DNA of 64,000 nucleotides from Leptodactylus fallax (Eukaryota; Chordata; Amphibia; Anura; Leptodactylidae). Location of the stretch: NCBI GenBank assembly GCA_947044405.1, contig CAMRHE010000013.1, forward strand, positions 1-64,000, read 5' to 3'. The position numbers were made by a program, and so were the translations under genes. Shown in pieces: positions 1 to 11,949 of this stretch (the first letter of the stretch is position 1; each line of letters opens with the position of its first letter). A model generated the notes under the pieces. That model was not told where the DNA came from. It made no database searches and saw only the letters and a list, made by a program, of their open reading frames with translations.

Positions 1-1722
1 CATAAACAAACATTTTTGTGCTAGACATATATTTTGCATGCAGTATTGAGAATAAAATTGTCAACTGTAACGACAAACTATTATAAATACGATGCAAAAT
101 GATACCAGGAGAATAGCAATAGGGGTTTAAAAATAACAATGATTGGCACCAGACCATAGTCTTGAGGGCCCAAGGAGATTTCTAATTTCTGGCAGGAGCA
201 CAATAGTGTGTGTCGAATTTGTTAAGAGGTATATGCCATGCACTTCTTAAAAAAATTATGCATTGTACTCCAATGGAGTATGGATTAAGACTAGTATAGC
301 CAATCTCGGTCTTGTTAAATTGCTCCCAGCAGTGTCTTGCGCATGTTAGATTGGGGCCCTCACCTGATTCTGCATTTGGTGGCCAGAAACTTTCATTTAT
401 GTCTCCAAATAAAGCTACTGCATTACACTGACAGATGAGGTGAAAAATTGGGTTATAATACAAATGTATATTCGTAACAGAATAAATACTTAGCAATTGT
501 ATTCTTTACAGTAAATATGTATATTCCTTTAACGCCATTCCTTTCCAATATTTCCTTTCACTTTTTAAGCTAAGCATTTGGGATGTGGAGAACATGCTTA
601 TTATGTCAATTTTACTAAAAAAAACATCACTTCTATGGAGATTTAAACAAACCTGTAAAATGCAGTCCCATTTACAAGTTATAAAGCAGGAGATGCTAAG
701 TGGCTTGATGCTATATTTGTTTTAGTTTTGTTAGAAAATTTTCACTCTCATTTGTCATTTATTCAATTGAATGCCTGGCGATTTATGTTTTGTCTTAGCT
801 GTCTATTAGTCGCTAAGGCTACCCATCAGAATCCAGAGCTGAGGGTGAGCAGAGATTCAAAGGAATAAATGACAATTTATATTACTAATATAACAAAACC
901 ATAGGAAATACAGATTTACTAATACTACTAAATAGTTAGATATTTTAGACAGATCTAAAATGTGTTGCATATGTCACAGTGGCTAATGCTGACTGATCCT
1001 TAGACTATGGAGTATACTTTTAGACCATCTATTTATTGGCTTAGTTTATCTAAAACAAATGCATCGTACTCTTGGGACAACTTCTGAAAGAACACTATAA
1101 AAAACTCTTGACCTTTATAGTTGGAAGTCAACTTTCTCTTTAAAGGTGTTGTCTTAGTTATGACAATATAATCCTAAGGGCTCTATTAGACTTGTTGATG
1201 CAGACATAGCACAAATATCAATTAACAATAAATACATCAATTGCTAGCTTTTTCCTGGCGACCCATTACATAGTCCAATTCAGCTGCATTATTGGCACAT
1301 TACACATGGCAGTGTGCTAAAAAGGCATATGCTACGTAAAAAATGCAATCAATTGACAAACAAGCATTTGCTCATATGGCAGCTGACTGGCAGACCATTA
1401 GACAAGGGAATTATCAGCTCCTGTGAAAACTTTTTGCTGATATGATCAGATTATTGGCTGTCTAATAGGCCTTTAAGATATGACATGTCCAATCATATAG
1501 CCACTGGGACCCCTGGATTATGTCCATTGACTATAATATACATCTGAATGAGCTTTAAAAGCCTTAATGAAAATGACAAAACTGAAGTTAAACAATCTAA
1601 TTTAGGTGAAGTTATACTTGCATGAGGTGGATTTAACATTAATGGTCTGTATATTTGGTTGAAGTCCCGGAGGGAATTGTTATCATTGGTAATCTCCTGG
1701 GGTTTCAAGGTACATTCGAAAA
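1..1722. other. Unique AT-rich intergenic DNA
   Basis: No transposon terminus, coding exon or RNA gene is recognisable here. The only ORFs are short and lack domain motifs. Composition is AT-rich without low-complexity runs. The part around 1195-1480 is mixed in sequence and dense in short homeodomain/POU-like AT motifs such as CAATTA, as seen in vertebrate conserved non-coding elements. That resemblance is an impression, not a match. Confidence 0.5.
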
Positions 1723-2741
1723 CAGTGGCATAACTAGGAATGGCTGGGCCCCAAGACGAATATGTGACATGACCCCCCCCCACGAACCACCTCCAATCCC
1801 CCCCGCACAAACCGCATTCCTGCGCCCACTATAATGCGCCATCGCGACCCCTGCACACAGTATTATTCCCCATAGTGGCCCTTGCACGCAGTATTATTCC
1901 CCATAGGGGCCCCTGCACGCAGTGGTGATCCCCCGGGCGGCCCCTGCACACAGTGTGTGCCCCATAGTACCCCTGCACACAATAGTGTGCCCGCGTGGCC
2001 CCTGCACACACGGCTGTTATGCGGCATGGTGGCCCCTTCACATAATAGTATGCCCGTGGCCCCAACACACAGTATTATGAAGCATGGTGGCCCCTGCACA
2101 CGTATTATGCCCCAGCTGGCCCCTACACACAGTATGGTGCCCCCGCGGGTGGCCCCCTGCACCAAAGGTTGTGCCCCGCGGTGGCCCCCTGCACACAATG
2201 TTATGCCCCGCGGTGGCCCCTAGACACGGTATTATGCAGCATGGTGGCCCCTGCACCAGTTGTGCCCCACAGTAGCACCTGCACACAGTATTATGAATGA
2301 TTATTATGCTCTGGGGGTCTTTTCAGACCCCAAAATATATGATGGAAGAGCCAGGGGAGGATAAAAACATAAAAAACAATGCTACTTACCTCTCACCGAG
2401 CTTTGCCTTTCCGGTGCACTATTTCAGCCATCTTCAATGTTGGACCAGATCTCGCGTGGGCCAAGCCGGCGTTGCGATGCATAATGGCGATCAGCTAACG
2501 TCTGGGATGTCACCAGAGGCCCAAAGCCTTAGGAATTAAGAAGGGGTAGTAACATTGTTTTTTGTGTTGGCTCCCACCTCCTCTGGGCCCCCTGATCGTT
2601 ATACTCAAGGGTCTGAAAAGACCCCAGAGTATAATGATAGCAGTGTTTGTGGGGTTCGCGTCGCGGCTGTCACCGGGCTCCGGGCCCCATATTGACCCGG
2701 GCCTGTGGCAGCCCTGCGGCTGCCACCCTATTTACGCCCCC
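1723..2741. mobile_element. Unclassified inverted-repeat element with internal minisatellite
   Basis: The left end reads CAGTGGCATAACTAGG. The reverse complement of the right end reads GGGGCGTAAATAGGGTGGC, so the two ends share an imperfect inverted repeat GGC(A/G)TAA(C/A)TAGG. Inside lie a GC-rich minisatellite (1825-2290) and two copies of a self-complementary GGGTCT..AGACCC segment (about 2300-2345 and 2600-2640). The same segment recurs near 58010-58070. No transposase is present, so it would be non-autonomous. Superfamily is not resolved. Confidence 0.55.
1825..2290. repeat. GC-rich minisatellite, about 33-34 bp unit
   Basis: About 13 diverged units of roughly 33-34 bp. Each contains CCCCTGCACACAGTATTAT followed by a short GCCCC..GTGG segment. 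The overlapping Gly/Ala/Cys-rich ORFs in several frames are by-products of the repeat. Related arrays occur at 29325-29470, 58085-58270 and 59160-59310. Confidence 0.8.
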
Positions 2742-3775
2742 CGGTTGAAAATCACAAAGCTTGATTTAGTGTATAGTCACTAAAGAGGATCTTTCACCAC
2801 ATCCACCAGCTCCAGTTCTTAGTATCTGTTGTGAGGTGCTGTTCCACTGATTCCAGCATGGTTGGAATATTGTTTGTAAACACCATTCCCAAGCAATCAA
2901 TGCTGCTGGTAGCACGGTACCCTGATATATTGAATACACTCTTACTGTCAGGTGGGTGGTGTCAGACAGGAGCAGGTAAGGGATTATACACTTAAGTTTA
3001 AGCAAACCAACTGATATTTCATAACAAAAGCTAAAAGTACTGTACTAGGGACTGAGCTCATGAAAAACTAGTAAATGTTTGGTGGGTTACTCCAGGGCTC
3101 AGTAATGAATCAGTCAAATAATATTACCAATGCCCTGTGTAACTTTTAAAGAAGTGACAGTTATATACAGTGTTATATATAACCACTTTACTACTATTCA
3201 ACAAGCTGCAAAAGTACATAATGCTCTTAGTAAATATATTCAAATCATATACTTCATATGGCATTAATGTTTTACAGTCACCAAAACTATATTTCTAGTT
3301 ATTGAGACATGATTGGGAGATTTACTATGCTAAATGCATCAGAACTCTGGCTTAATTTGCACCAAAACTAAAGTGCATGCTTTAGATTACATATATTATG
3401 TGTGTTAGACTCAGTGCGGGCTCAGTATACCAGTCTTCATGTCTCTGGTGTCAGAGGAAAATGTGCCTTCTCATAAATGAGGTACATTCTCAGTCTGAGC
3501 CATAGCCCTAGACATAAATCCTACACCAACTCATAGTTGACATACATTTTAGGCATCATTTACGCCAAGAAATCTGAAAAGGTCAGCGGTTCTGCCCATG
3601 CCATGTCCCTTGCCATGCCACCTTTTAAGAAAGTGGTGAGGGTGATGCAAAATAGTAAAAAGTCACCATTCTTTGCGCAAAATTCTGACCCCCCTAGCGA
3701 AAAAACTAGTGGAAAACTGGTGTACAAGGCATAATAAATCAGCATCCTTGTGTCCGACAAGGGGGTATGGCTTGA
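2742..3775. other. Intergenic, possible decayed MITE
   Basis: No gene is seen. The part from 3311 (GGGAGATTTACT) to about 3745 (CATAATAAATCAGC) has roughly complementary ends and resembles a decayed fold-back repeat. A similar sequence is present at about 56930-57240. I cannot classify it. Confidence 0.35.
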
Positions 3776-4131
3776 CCTTCCTCTAGTGTTAGCTTTCTGT
3801 TACTCTTTCTTATGTTAACGGGTCGGTTTTGACCCGTGTCTTAAATCACCCCTAGGATACCCTAAAAACAGTTATTTATGAATCAAATTTGTTTCTTACC
3901 TCTTAGTTACCTTGTTAGGGTTTCTCATCTATGGAAGGATTGAGTTTAATATTATTGTTGTGGCCCCCTGGGCCTTTCATTTGAGAGCATACCCTTCATT
4001 TTCAATATAAAAATATTGTCAAATGAACCTCAAGAGAATAATATAAACTTAAAAAAGTTTGTTATATTACCTGACTATTACTGAAGGGTTTTAGAACACA
4101 TTTCTTAAATGTAAAAAAAAATATACATATA

Positions 4132-5689
4132 CAGTCATGGCCAAAAGTTTTGAGAATGACACAAATACTTATATTTTCGCATGATCTGCTGCCCTCTGGT
4201 TTTTATGTGTGTTTGTGGGATGTTTTTATCACATACAGAAATATAATTGCATTCATATTATGAGTAAACAGAAGTTTATATTGACAGTTAGAATGAGTTA
4301 ATGCAGCAAGTCAATATTTGCAGTGTTGACCCTTCTTCTTCAGGACCTCTGCAATTCTCCCTGGCATGCTCTCAATCAACTTCTGGACCAAATCCTGACT
4401 GATAGCAGTCCATTCTTGCAGAATCAATGCTTTAATTTTGTCTGAATTTGTTGGTTTTTGTTTGTCCACCCGTCTCTTGATGATTGACCACAAGTTCTCA
4501 ATGGGATTAAGATCTGGGGAGTTTCCAGGCCATGGACCCAAAATCTCTATGTTTTGTTCCCCTGAGCCATTTAGTTATCACCTTTGCTTTATGGCAAGGT
4601 GCTCCATCATGCTAGAAAAGGCATTGTTGAGCGTCAAACTGCTCTTGGACGGTTGGGAGAAGTTGCTCTTGGAGGACATTCTGGTACCATTCTTTATTCA
4701 TGGCTGTGTTTTTAGGCAAGACTGTGAGAGAGCAGATTCCCCTTGGCTGGGAAGCAACCCCACACATGAATGGTTTCAGGATGCTTTACAGTTGGCATGA
4801 GACAAGACTGGTGGTAGCGCTCACCTCTTCTTCCTCCGAATAAGCTGTTTTCCAGATGTTCCCAACAATCGAAAAGGGATTCATCGGAGAAAATGACTTT
4901 ACCCCAGTCCTCAGCAGTCCACCCCCTGTACCTTTTACAGAATATCAGTCTGTCCCTGATGTTTTTTCTGGAGAGAAGTGGCTTCTTTGCTGCCCTCCTT
5001 GAGACCAGGCCTTGCTCCAAGAGTCTCCCGCCTCACAGTGCGTGCAGATGCACTCACACCTGCCTGCTGCCATTCCTCAGCAAGCTCTGCCTGCTGGCAG
5101 TCTGGGCCCGCAGCTGAAACACTTTTAAGAGACGGTCCTGCCGCTTGCTGGTCTTTCTTGGGCGCCCTGGAGCCTTTGGGCACCAATGGAACTCCTCTCT
5201 CGGCGAAGTTCTTGATGATGCGATAGATTGTTGACTGAGGTGCAATCTTTCAAGCAGCAATACTCTTCCCAGTTAGGCCATTTTTGTGCAGTGCAATGAT
5301 GACTTAGAGATAACCATGGTTAACAGAAGAGAAACAATGATGGCAAGTACCAGCCTCCTTTAAAGTGTCCAGTGGTGTCATTCTTACTTAATCATGACAG
5401 ATTGATCTCCAGCCCTGTCCTCATCAACACCCACACCTGTGTTAATGGAGCAATCACTGAAACGATGTTAGGTGGTCCTTTTAAGGCAAGGCTGCAATGA
5501 TGTTGAAATGTGTTTTGGGGGATAAAGTTCATTTTCTAGGCAAATATTGACTTTGCAAGTAATTGCTGTTAAGCTGATCACTCTTTATAACATTCTGGAG
5601 TATATGCAAATTGCCATTAGAAAAACAGAAGCAGTAGACTTTGTAAAAATTAATATTTGTATCATTCTCAAAACTTTTGGCCATGACTG
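4132..5689 (-). mobile_element. Tc1/mariner element, CAGTCATGGCCAAAAG family, copy 1
   Basis: The termini are CAGTCATGGCCAAAAGTTT and its exact complement at 5671-5689. They are flanked by TA at 4130-4131 and 5690-5691, the expected Tc1 target duplication. The element sits inside the piggyBac element and is 1558 bp long. A second, better preserved copy lies at 15980-17546. The transposase is on the minus strand and is broken. Confidence 0.95.
4311..5317 (-). pseudogene. Tc1 transposase pseudogene (DD35E-type family)
   Basis: Homologous along its length to the transposase at 16157-17173. The start is the ATG at 5317-5315 (MVIS...). The N-terminal helix-turn-helix region and the central part are spread over three frames. 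A small deletion lies near 5300, an extra base in the CCCGCC run near 5030 and further indels near 4850 and 4560. The C-terminal part is intact and contains [10 protein letters not shown] with the catalytic Glu, ending GQHCKY. The protein would have bound the terminal repeats and catalysed cut-and-paste transposition; this copy cannot make it. The neighbouring bases are only the element's own terminal repeats. Confidence 0.9.
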
Positions 5690-5964
5690 TATATATTTTA
5701 TATTATTAACTCTAGTAACATCTATGGTGTTACGGGTCAATTTGACCCATATCTAACTACTTTATGAAAAAGGCAAAAAACAGATTTTTTTTTTATAGAA
5801 CTTTAATACAAATAAAAGATGAAAATTATATTAACATTAATAGCAATAATAATAAAAAGTAGCTTTTCTAGGTCAAACAAACAAACAACAATCAATCAAG
5901 CAAATCAAATCAACAGAAATCAAGTACTAGTTTTTAGATGCATTAGTATTTAGATGCATGTGTG

Positions 5965-7736
5965 GCAAAAAGTGACACTTTTTGTGTGTTCTTTGCAGAG
6001 GTATTTTTTTTGCAGGCGAAGCACGATATGTTTGTCTTTCTGTCCTTATTGCTAGGGCAGACCTGTCTCCCTCTTTCTTTTAGAATCAGGTGGTCTCACT
6101 GGGGTTGTGGCTGTTGTGGTTGATGTTGAGGCAGGGCTGGTTGAGGAGGATGCTGGTGATGATGCTCTTTGTTGCCGTTGCTGTGGGTGTGGGCGAAGCA
6201 CTTGTTGAGCTCTGGAGTTGTCGGACCAAGGCTGCAGCGGCTGGGTCTCGGGGCACCCGTTCCCTTTGGTCAATGTGCGCCTTGACAAGGGATCTTCCTA
6301 GTTCCTCAAGAAACATCCTCCGCTTGTTTTTTTTTCTTTGAATTCCATCCTTGGTGAATGTGGGTCCACAACACAAATGCATTGTATGCTGACACATCAA
6401 GGATGTTGGAAAATACAACCATTGGCCATCTCCTAGTCATTCGCTGGCAAGTGTAGGTGGCAGTCAGCTTGTCCAGGTTGTCCACTCCTCCTTTGTTTTT
6501 GTTATAGTCCAGGATGATTCTGGGCTTTTTGTCACTTCCTGATGACACAGCTGCATCTTTGTGAAGTGTGGACATCAGTACCACATTCCGTCGTTTTTTG
6601 GGGCAGTATGGAAACAGCAGTGGTGGTGTCTGTAAAAACAAACTTTGAGGAAAGTGGAGCCCTGTCCTTCATCTGCAACAATTCAGCGGGCAGCTCAGGT
6701 TTGTTTTTTTCACTGTGCCCACCATGGTGATTTTCCTCCTGAGAAGTTCTTGTCCAAGGTCATAGCTGGTAAAAAAATTGTCACAAGTAATGTTGTGACC
6801 CTGCAGTCCAGTAGTCATATCGAGGACTACACGTTTTCCTTGGTTTTTTTCAGGGATGCCGCTTGCAGACTTGCCTGTGTAAATCTGTAGATTCCATGCA
6901 TAGCTAGTTTTTGCATCACAGGCTGCCCAGATTTTTATGCCGTATTTGCCTGGCTTACTTGGCATGTATTGCCGGAAGGGGCATTTTTCCGCGGAAAGGG
7001 AGAAAACGTTCGTCTACTGTCACCTCTGGCCCTGGGTTGAACATCAGTGGAAGGAGCTGCACCCATTTCTCCCAAACATCCCTGATGGGAGCAAGTTTGT
7101 CAGATTTTGTTCTGGTGTCTCTGTTGTCAAATCTGAGGACTCTTGATATCATTTGAAACTTTTGAAGTGACATTGTTGCCCGGAAAATATTCCTGCCTGC
7201 CGATGCATCCCAGAGACTATCAGTGGCCTCATTGCAGGATTTGTACACTCCAGCAAGGAGAAGAACACCAATGTAGGCATCCAGGTCATCATCATGAAGT
7301 TCATTCCACATGTTGCCGTGGACTTTTTTTTCCTTCAAGGTTTGTCATAGCAATAATGACTTTTTTTTATTGACAATGGCATAAACAGATCAAAACATGT
7401 CTTGATGTCACTTACTCTTGTCACAGCAAACCTTGTGATCCCAGGGGTCATTTTTATGACATTTGCAGCATCTGCCCTGCCATGTACATCTGGAGGTACT
7501 GAGCTCCAAATGATCTTGCCACTTTTGGATTTGAATCTTTCAGCGGGAGCAGCTTCAGCACTGGTGACCTCCTCATCAGACTGATCAGAACTGTCTGTGT
7601 CTTCCGGTTGATACTCCACATCATCTTCCTCCTCAGAAACCTGTTCATCTGTATCAGTTTGCTGCTGTGTGTCCTCTGATTCATTATCATCCAAGATATA
7701 ATCCAGAATTTGGCTTGCATCTAATCTTCTCCTCAT
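5965..7736 (-). pseudogene. piggyBac transposase pseudogene
   Basis: The likely start is the ATG at 7736 (MRRRLDASQILDY), followed by an acidic N-terminal region typical of piggyBac. The catalytic Asp contexts are all visible: VDERFLPFRG (about 7000), CDNFFTS (about 6770) and GGVDNLDK (about 6480). A Cys-rich C-terminal segment (CPSNKDRK...CFACKK, then LCKEH) is split between two frames near 6000-6040. Frameshifts separate the blocks near 7340, 6960, 6420 and 6290, and an in-frame stop lies at 6669. The enzyme normally excises and inserts at TTAA. This copy is dead, though its domain order and about 590-residue span fit the family. Confidence 0.9.
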
Positions 7737-8145
7737 TGTTGCATGGTATAAACTGAAGATGTATACTCTGCAAAGTACCAACTGTAAGCTGATTTGGCCA
7801 TACATGCCTGGACATGTCCCTAACTCAGGTTGTTGGAGGTAGAGCTGGCTGTGGGCTGTTGGTTTATATTGTGTTTATGAGTTCAGTTTTGGGACTTATT
7901 ATTGTTTTTTTACTCTTATATTAGACCTGGGTCGAAATTGACCCCAACAACACAAATGTTATAATTTTAATAAGAGCATTTTACAATTTAGCTAAAATAG
8001 TTTTATTTTATTGTATTTTGTTTAAAAATAAGTTCCTGAAAAAGTCAAAAAGTCTTGATGCAATAAACAAATGTATGTAGAATTTGTATGCATTTAAAAC
8101 CTAAAACGGGTCGGTCACGACCCTATGGAAAAGTGCACTAAGATT

Positions 8146-8776
8146 ACTTCCTATCCCATATAGTTTCATTGATTGTTGGCAGCACCCTACTTGATTACAC
8201 AGGGCATGTGCTTCATGCAATTGAGCATTCCATTATGCTAACTAAAAGATCCATTATGCCAACAGAGTCGGAAAATTATATATTTGTTACAATACTTGTT
8301 AGCTATATATAAATATAAATTAATATAAAACTTTCTGAGTAAAGAGATTTTATAAATACAAACCTGTGGGGGACCTTTTGCACTTCAGAGTGACCAGCAA
8401 GACTGCAAGGCCACCAAGTAAGGTCAAGTGAAATTATGATTTAGCCCCCCTTCAAGCTGTTGCCTAAGTGAGCCACTTGATGATAAGAGCCTGGGAATTT
8501 GCCACAGATAACAATGAAAGCATGATATTTAGCACAGTATGAAATGATAGAAAAACTTGTAAAATCACTACTGCATCAGAGTACTTTTTCTAGAGAGTAT
8601 ATCACATTATAAATAAGAAACCCCAGTACAGTGTGTGATCTGTTGCATGATACACACCAACGGCACTCAACAAATCCCACTGACTTTTAATGGAGAACTT
8701 CAGGTTGCATCTTGATTGTATTGATAAAAAGGAGAAATACCTTTTGAATAGTATATTTAATGAAATACTCAACCTA
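8146..8776. other. Intergenic, nothing recognised
   Basis: AT-rich DNA between the piggyBac element and the T2-type MITE. I see no terminal repeat, exon or RNA structure. Confidence 0.5.
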
Positions 8777-9003
8777 TTAAAGGGGTTGTCCGCCCAAATC
8801 AAATTTTTATACGGATGACCTATTTACAAGATACGCTGCATACGCCACCCATCCACTAGCAGCTTCCAGCACCTGGAGGCTTCTAATACAAATGATCTGT
8901 GTGGGGTCCAGGTGTCAGACCTAGCAAATAACATACTGACGACCTATCCTGTAGAGAGGTTATCAGTCTGAAAACTTGATTTGGGGCTGGACAACCCCTT
9001 TAA
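8777..9003. mobile_element. T2-type MITE (TTAA target)
   Basis: Starts TTAAAGGGGTTGTCCGCCC and ends GGGCTGGACAACCCCTTTAA, so the termini are long inverted repeats bounded by TTAA on both sides. The length is 227 bp with no coding capacity. Structure and ends fit the T2 MITEs known from Xenopus (TTAAAGGRR ends, TTAA duplication). More of the same type lie at 56423 and 58272-60010. Confidence 0.85.
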
Positions 9004-9416
9004 GGATAACCCCGGATACTCAGGACTCAGCAGGAATCTACATTTATCCTAACTATCTTGTCCTTGTATTTCTTAATCACTCCTCCATTTACAATATACT
9101 GGAACTTTGGCACTAAACAATAGTTCCCTTAATATACCAGGCAAAATTATAACCAAGTTATAGGTAGGGACACTGTAGGCTCTTTCTGAGTGTCTCCGAG
9201 ATACTGCATAGAGAATAACATGGTGTCTCAGGAGCAATATATGGAGGCACACAGAGTGTCCATAATATGTTATTTGTTATGCAATTTCTCCCGAGCACAG
9301 AAATACCCCACATGTGGGTGTAAAATGATGTTTGGGCACACGGAAGGGAAGGAGCGACACTGGACGTTTGAAAAGCAGATTTTGCTGAAATAGTTTTCGG
9401 GTGACATGTCTCATTT

Positions 9417-10990
9417 GCAGAGCCCCTAGAGTATCAACACAATGGAAACCCCCAAAAAGTGACCCCATTTTGGAAACTACACCCCTCTCAGAATTTATCA
9501 AGGGGTATAGTGAGCAGTTTGACCCAACAACCTTTTCACAGATTTTATTAACATTGGGATGTGTAAATGAAAATTACTAAAATGTCACTTTATCACCAAA
9601 GTTTTCATTTTCACAAGGGGTTAAAGGAGAAAAAGCACCCCACAGTTTGTTACACAATTTCTCCTGAACATGGCAATACCCCATATGTGGTCATAATCTG
9701 CTGTATGGGTACATGGTGGGGCTTGGAATAGAAAGAGCGCTATTTGGCTTTTGAAGGGCATATTTTGCTGTAATAGTTTTTGGGTGCCAAGTCGCATTTG
9801 CAGAGCCCCTAGAGTACCAATACAACGGAAATTCGCAGATATGTGACCCCATTTTGGAAACTGCACCCCCTCACAGAACATATCAAGGGATATAGTGAGC
9901 AGTTTGACCCTACAGCTGTTTCACAGATTTTATTAACATTGGGATGTAAAAATTAAAAAAACTTTTTTTCCAATAAACCGTCAATTTAGTCCCAATTTTT
10001 TTATTTTCACAAGAGGATAAATGAGAAAAAGCTCCCAAAGTTTGTTACACAATTTCTCCTGAACACGGCAATACCTGATATGTGGTTGTAATCTGCTGTA
10101 TGAGTACATAGTGGGGCTCGGAATGAAAAAAGAGCACTATTTGGCTTTTGGAGGGCAGATTTTGCTGGAATAGTTTTCAGGTGCCATGTCGCATTAGCAG
10201 AGCCCCTAAAGTACCAATACAATGGGATCCCCCAAAAAGTGACCCCATTTTAGAAACTACACCTCTCAAGGAATTTATCAAGGGGTATTATCATTTTGAG
10301 CCTAATTTTTAAAGAAATATGCCATTTCGGTGCCCAATACATTGTGCCCAGTTTGTCTCATCAGAGACATGAACTCTTAAAACTATTAAGTGGGTTATCC
10401 CGGGTAGAAAGAAGTTGTATATGTGGGTGTAAACTGCTGTTTGGGCACACAGCAGGGCTCAGAAGGGAAGGAGCAGTGCACTTTTTAGCTTTTGGACTAC
10501 AGATTTAGAGGGATTTTCTGGATGCCATGTTGTTTTTGCAGAGCCCTGGAGGTCCCAGTAAATTGGAATTCCCCAAGAAATAACCCTATTTTGTAGGGGG
10601 GCATTTTTAGAGTCTCTACAAATGTGACATGGTGTCCAAAAACCAATCATCTAAATCTGCGCTCCAAAACACATAGCGCTCCTTGACATCTGCGCCCTCT
10701 TGTGTGCCCAAACTGCAGTTTATGCCCACATGTATGATACTGGTGTACCCAGGATAACTGTGCTTAACAATGCCATATGTGGGTATAAACTTCTTTTTGG
10801 GAACAGCTCGGCACAGAAGGGAAGGAGCATTATTTTGGTTTTGGACCACAGTTTGGTTTTAGGACGTCATGCCACTTTTGCAGAGCCCCTGAACTGGCAG
10901 TAAAATGGAACCTGCAGACACATAACCCCACTTTGGAAAGTACACCCTTCAAGGGATTTATCAAGTGGGTTAGCGAACATTTTTAACGTT
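9417..10990 (+). repeat. Five tandem units inside element X copy A
   Basis: The anchor GCAGAGCCCCTAGAGTACC (and variants) recurs at 9417, 9800, 10197, 10538 and 10880, spacings of about 383, 397, 341 and 342 bp. Each anchor is followed by GTGACCCCATTTTGGAAAC-type sequence or a variant. An inverted unit lies at about 11300-11560 and another plus unit at about 11570-11765. Copy B shows the same order and similar spacing. Confidence 0.85.
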
Positions 10991-11949
10991 TGAGCGTTGC
11001 ATTAATTTACTTTCCAGAAACGAATGTGCAGATGATAATGAAAAGTGAAAATTGCAATTTTTACAGAGATACACCATTTCAGTGCCCGATACGTTGTGCC
11101 CAACTTGTGTCAGCAGAGACACACACTCCAAAAACTGTTAAGTGGGGATCCCGGGAACACAGCTTTTGGAGCATTCGTCTTTGATACAAGCCGGGCACAA
11201 CATATTACACACTGAAATGTGTTCAAGGAAAAATTGTTATTTTCACCTTTCACCATCAGCTGTGTATTCATTTCTGGAAAATTAATTAATGCAACACTTG
11301 GGGTTTAAACATGCTCACTGTACCCCTGGATAAATTCCTTCAGGGATGTAGTTTCCAAAATGGGGTCACATGTCAAGGGATTCCACTTTACTGACGTTTC
11401 AGGGTTCTGCAAAAGCATAATGGTGTCCAAAACCAAAATGTCTAAATCTGTGCTCCAAAACCAAAATAACGCTCCTTCCCTTCTGTGCCCGCTATGCTTA
11501 AACAGCAGTTTATACCACATATGACATTAAGTATATTATCCTGGGTACACCAGTGTCATACATGTGGGCATAAACTGCAGTTTGGGCATACAGTAGGGCA
11601 CAGAATGGAAGGAGCTCTGTTTGGCTTTTGAAGTATATACTTAGATGTTTGGTATCTGGAAGCCATGTCATGTTTGCAGAGCCTCTAAAGTACCAGTAAA
11701 GTGGAATCCCCCATTTAGGAAAACTGCACCCCTCAAAGAATTTATCAGGGGTGTAGTGGGCGTTAGCATCCCAGACATGAATGCACAGAGGATGGTGAAC
11801 AGTGAATATGTAAGCTGTGTGGAGTACATGGGGTACACTAAATTCCCTACTATATCCCCAGTAGCTCCTATGATTGGGGAGTCACTCTGGGGGTCACTTC
11901 TGGTGTCTTTTCCTTTGTAAGCTCTAAATTTGTGGGGTCCCCTGATATA

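Larger units (their letters stand above)
3776..8145 (-). mobile_element. piggyBac-superfamily DNA transposon with nested Tc1
   Basis: The left end begins CCTTCCTCTAGTGTTAGC directly after TTGA (a decayed TTAA). A subterminal palindromic ACGGGTCGGTTTTGACCCG follows at about 3819. The same end, inverted and with an intact TTAA, is at 38251-38579. The right end is less clear: ACGGGTCGGTCACGACCC lies at 8106-8123 and a TTAC at 8144-8147 may be the decayed TTAA. A minus-strand piggyBac transposase pseudogene lies inside (5965-7736). A Tc1 element occupies 4132-5689. Confidence 0.85.

Noticed and set aside
1493..2286. Several overlapping Gly/Cys-rich ORFs on both strands
   Set aside because: They are translations of the GC-rich minisatellite at 1825-2290; the repeat unit is open in several frames at once.
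8101..8160. Exact right terminus of the piggyBac element
   Set aside because: No intact TTAA and only weak similarity to the left end; the boundary near 8145 is kept as approximate only.
9417..10990. CRISPR-like or satellite array
   Set aside because: The units are 340-400 bp and imperfect, and they recur in the same order in another copy of the element, so this is the internal structure of a mobile element.
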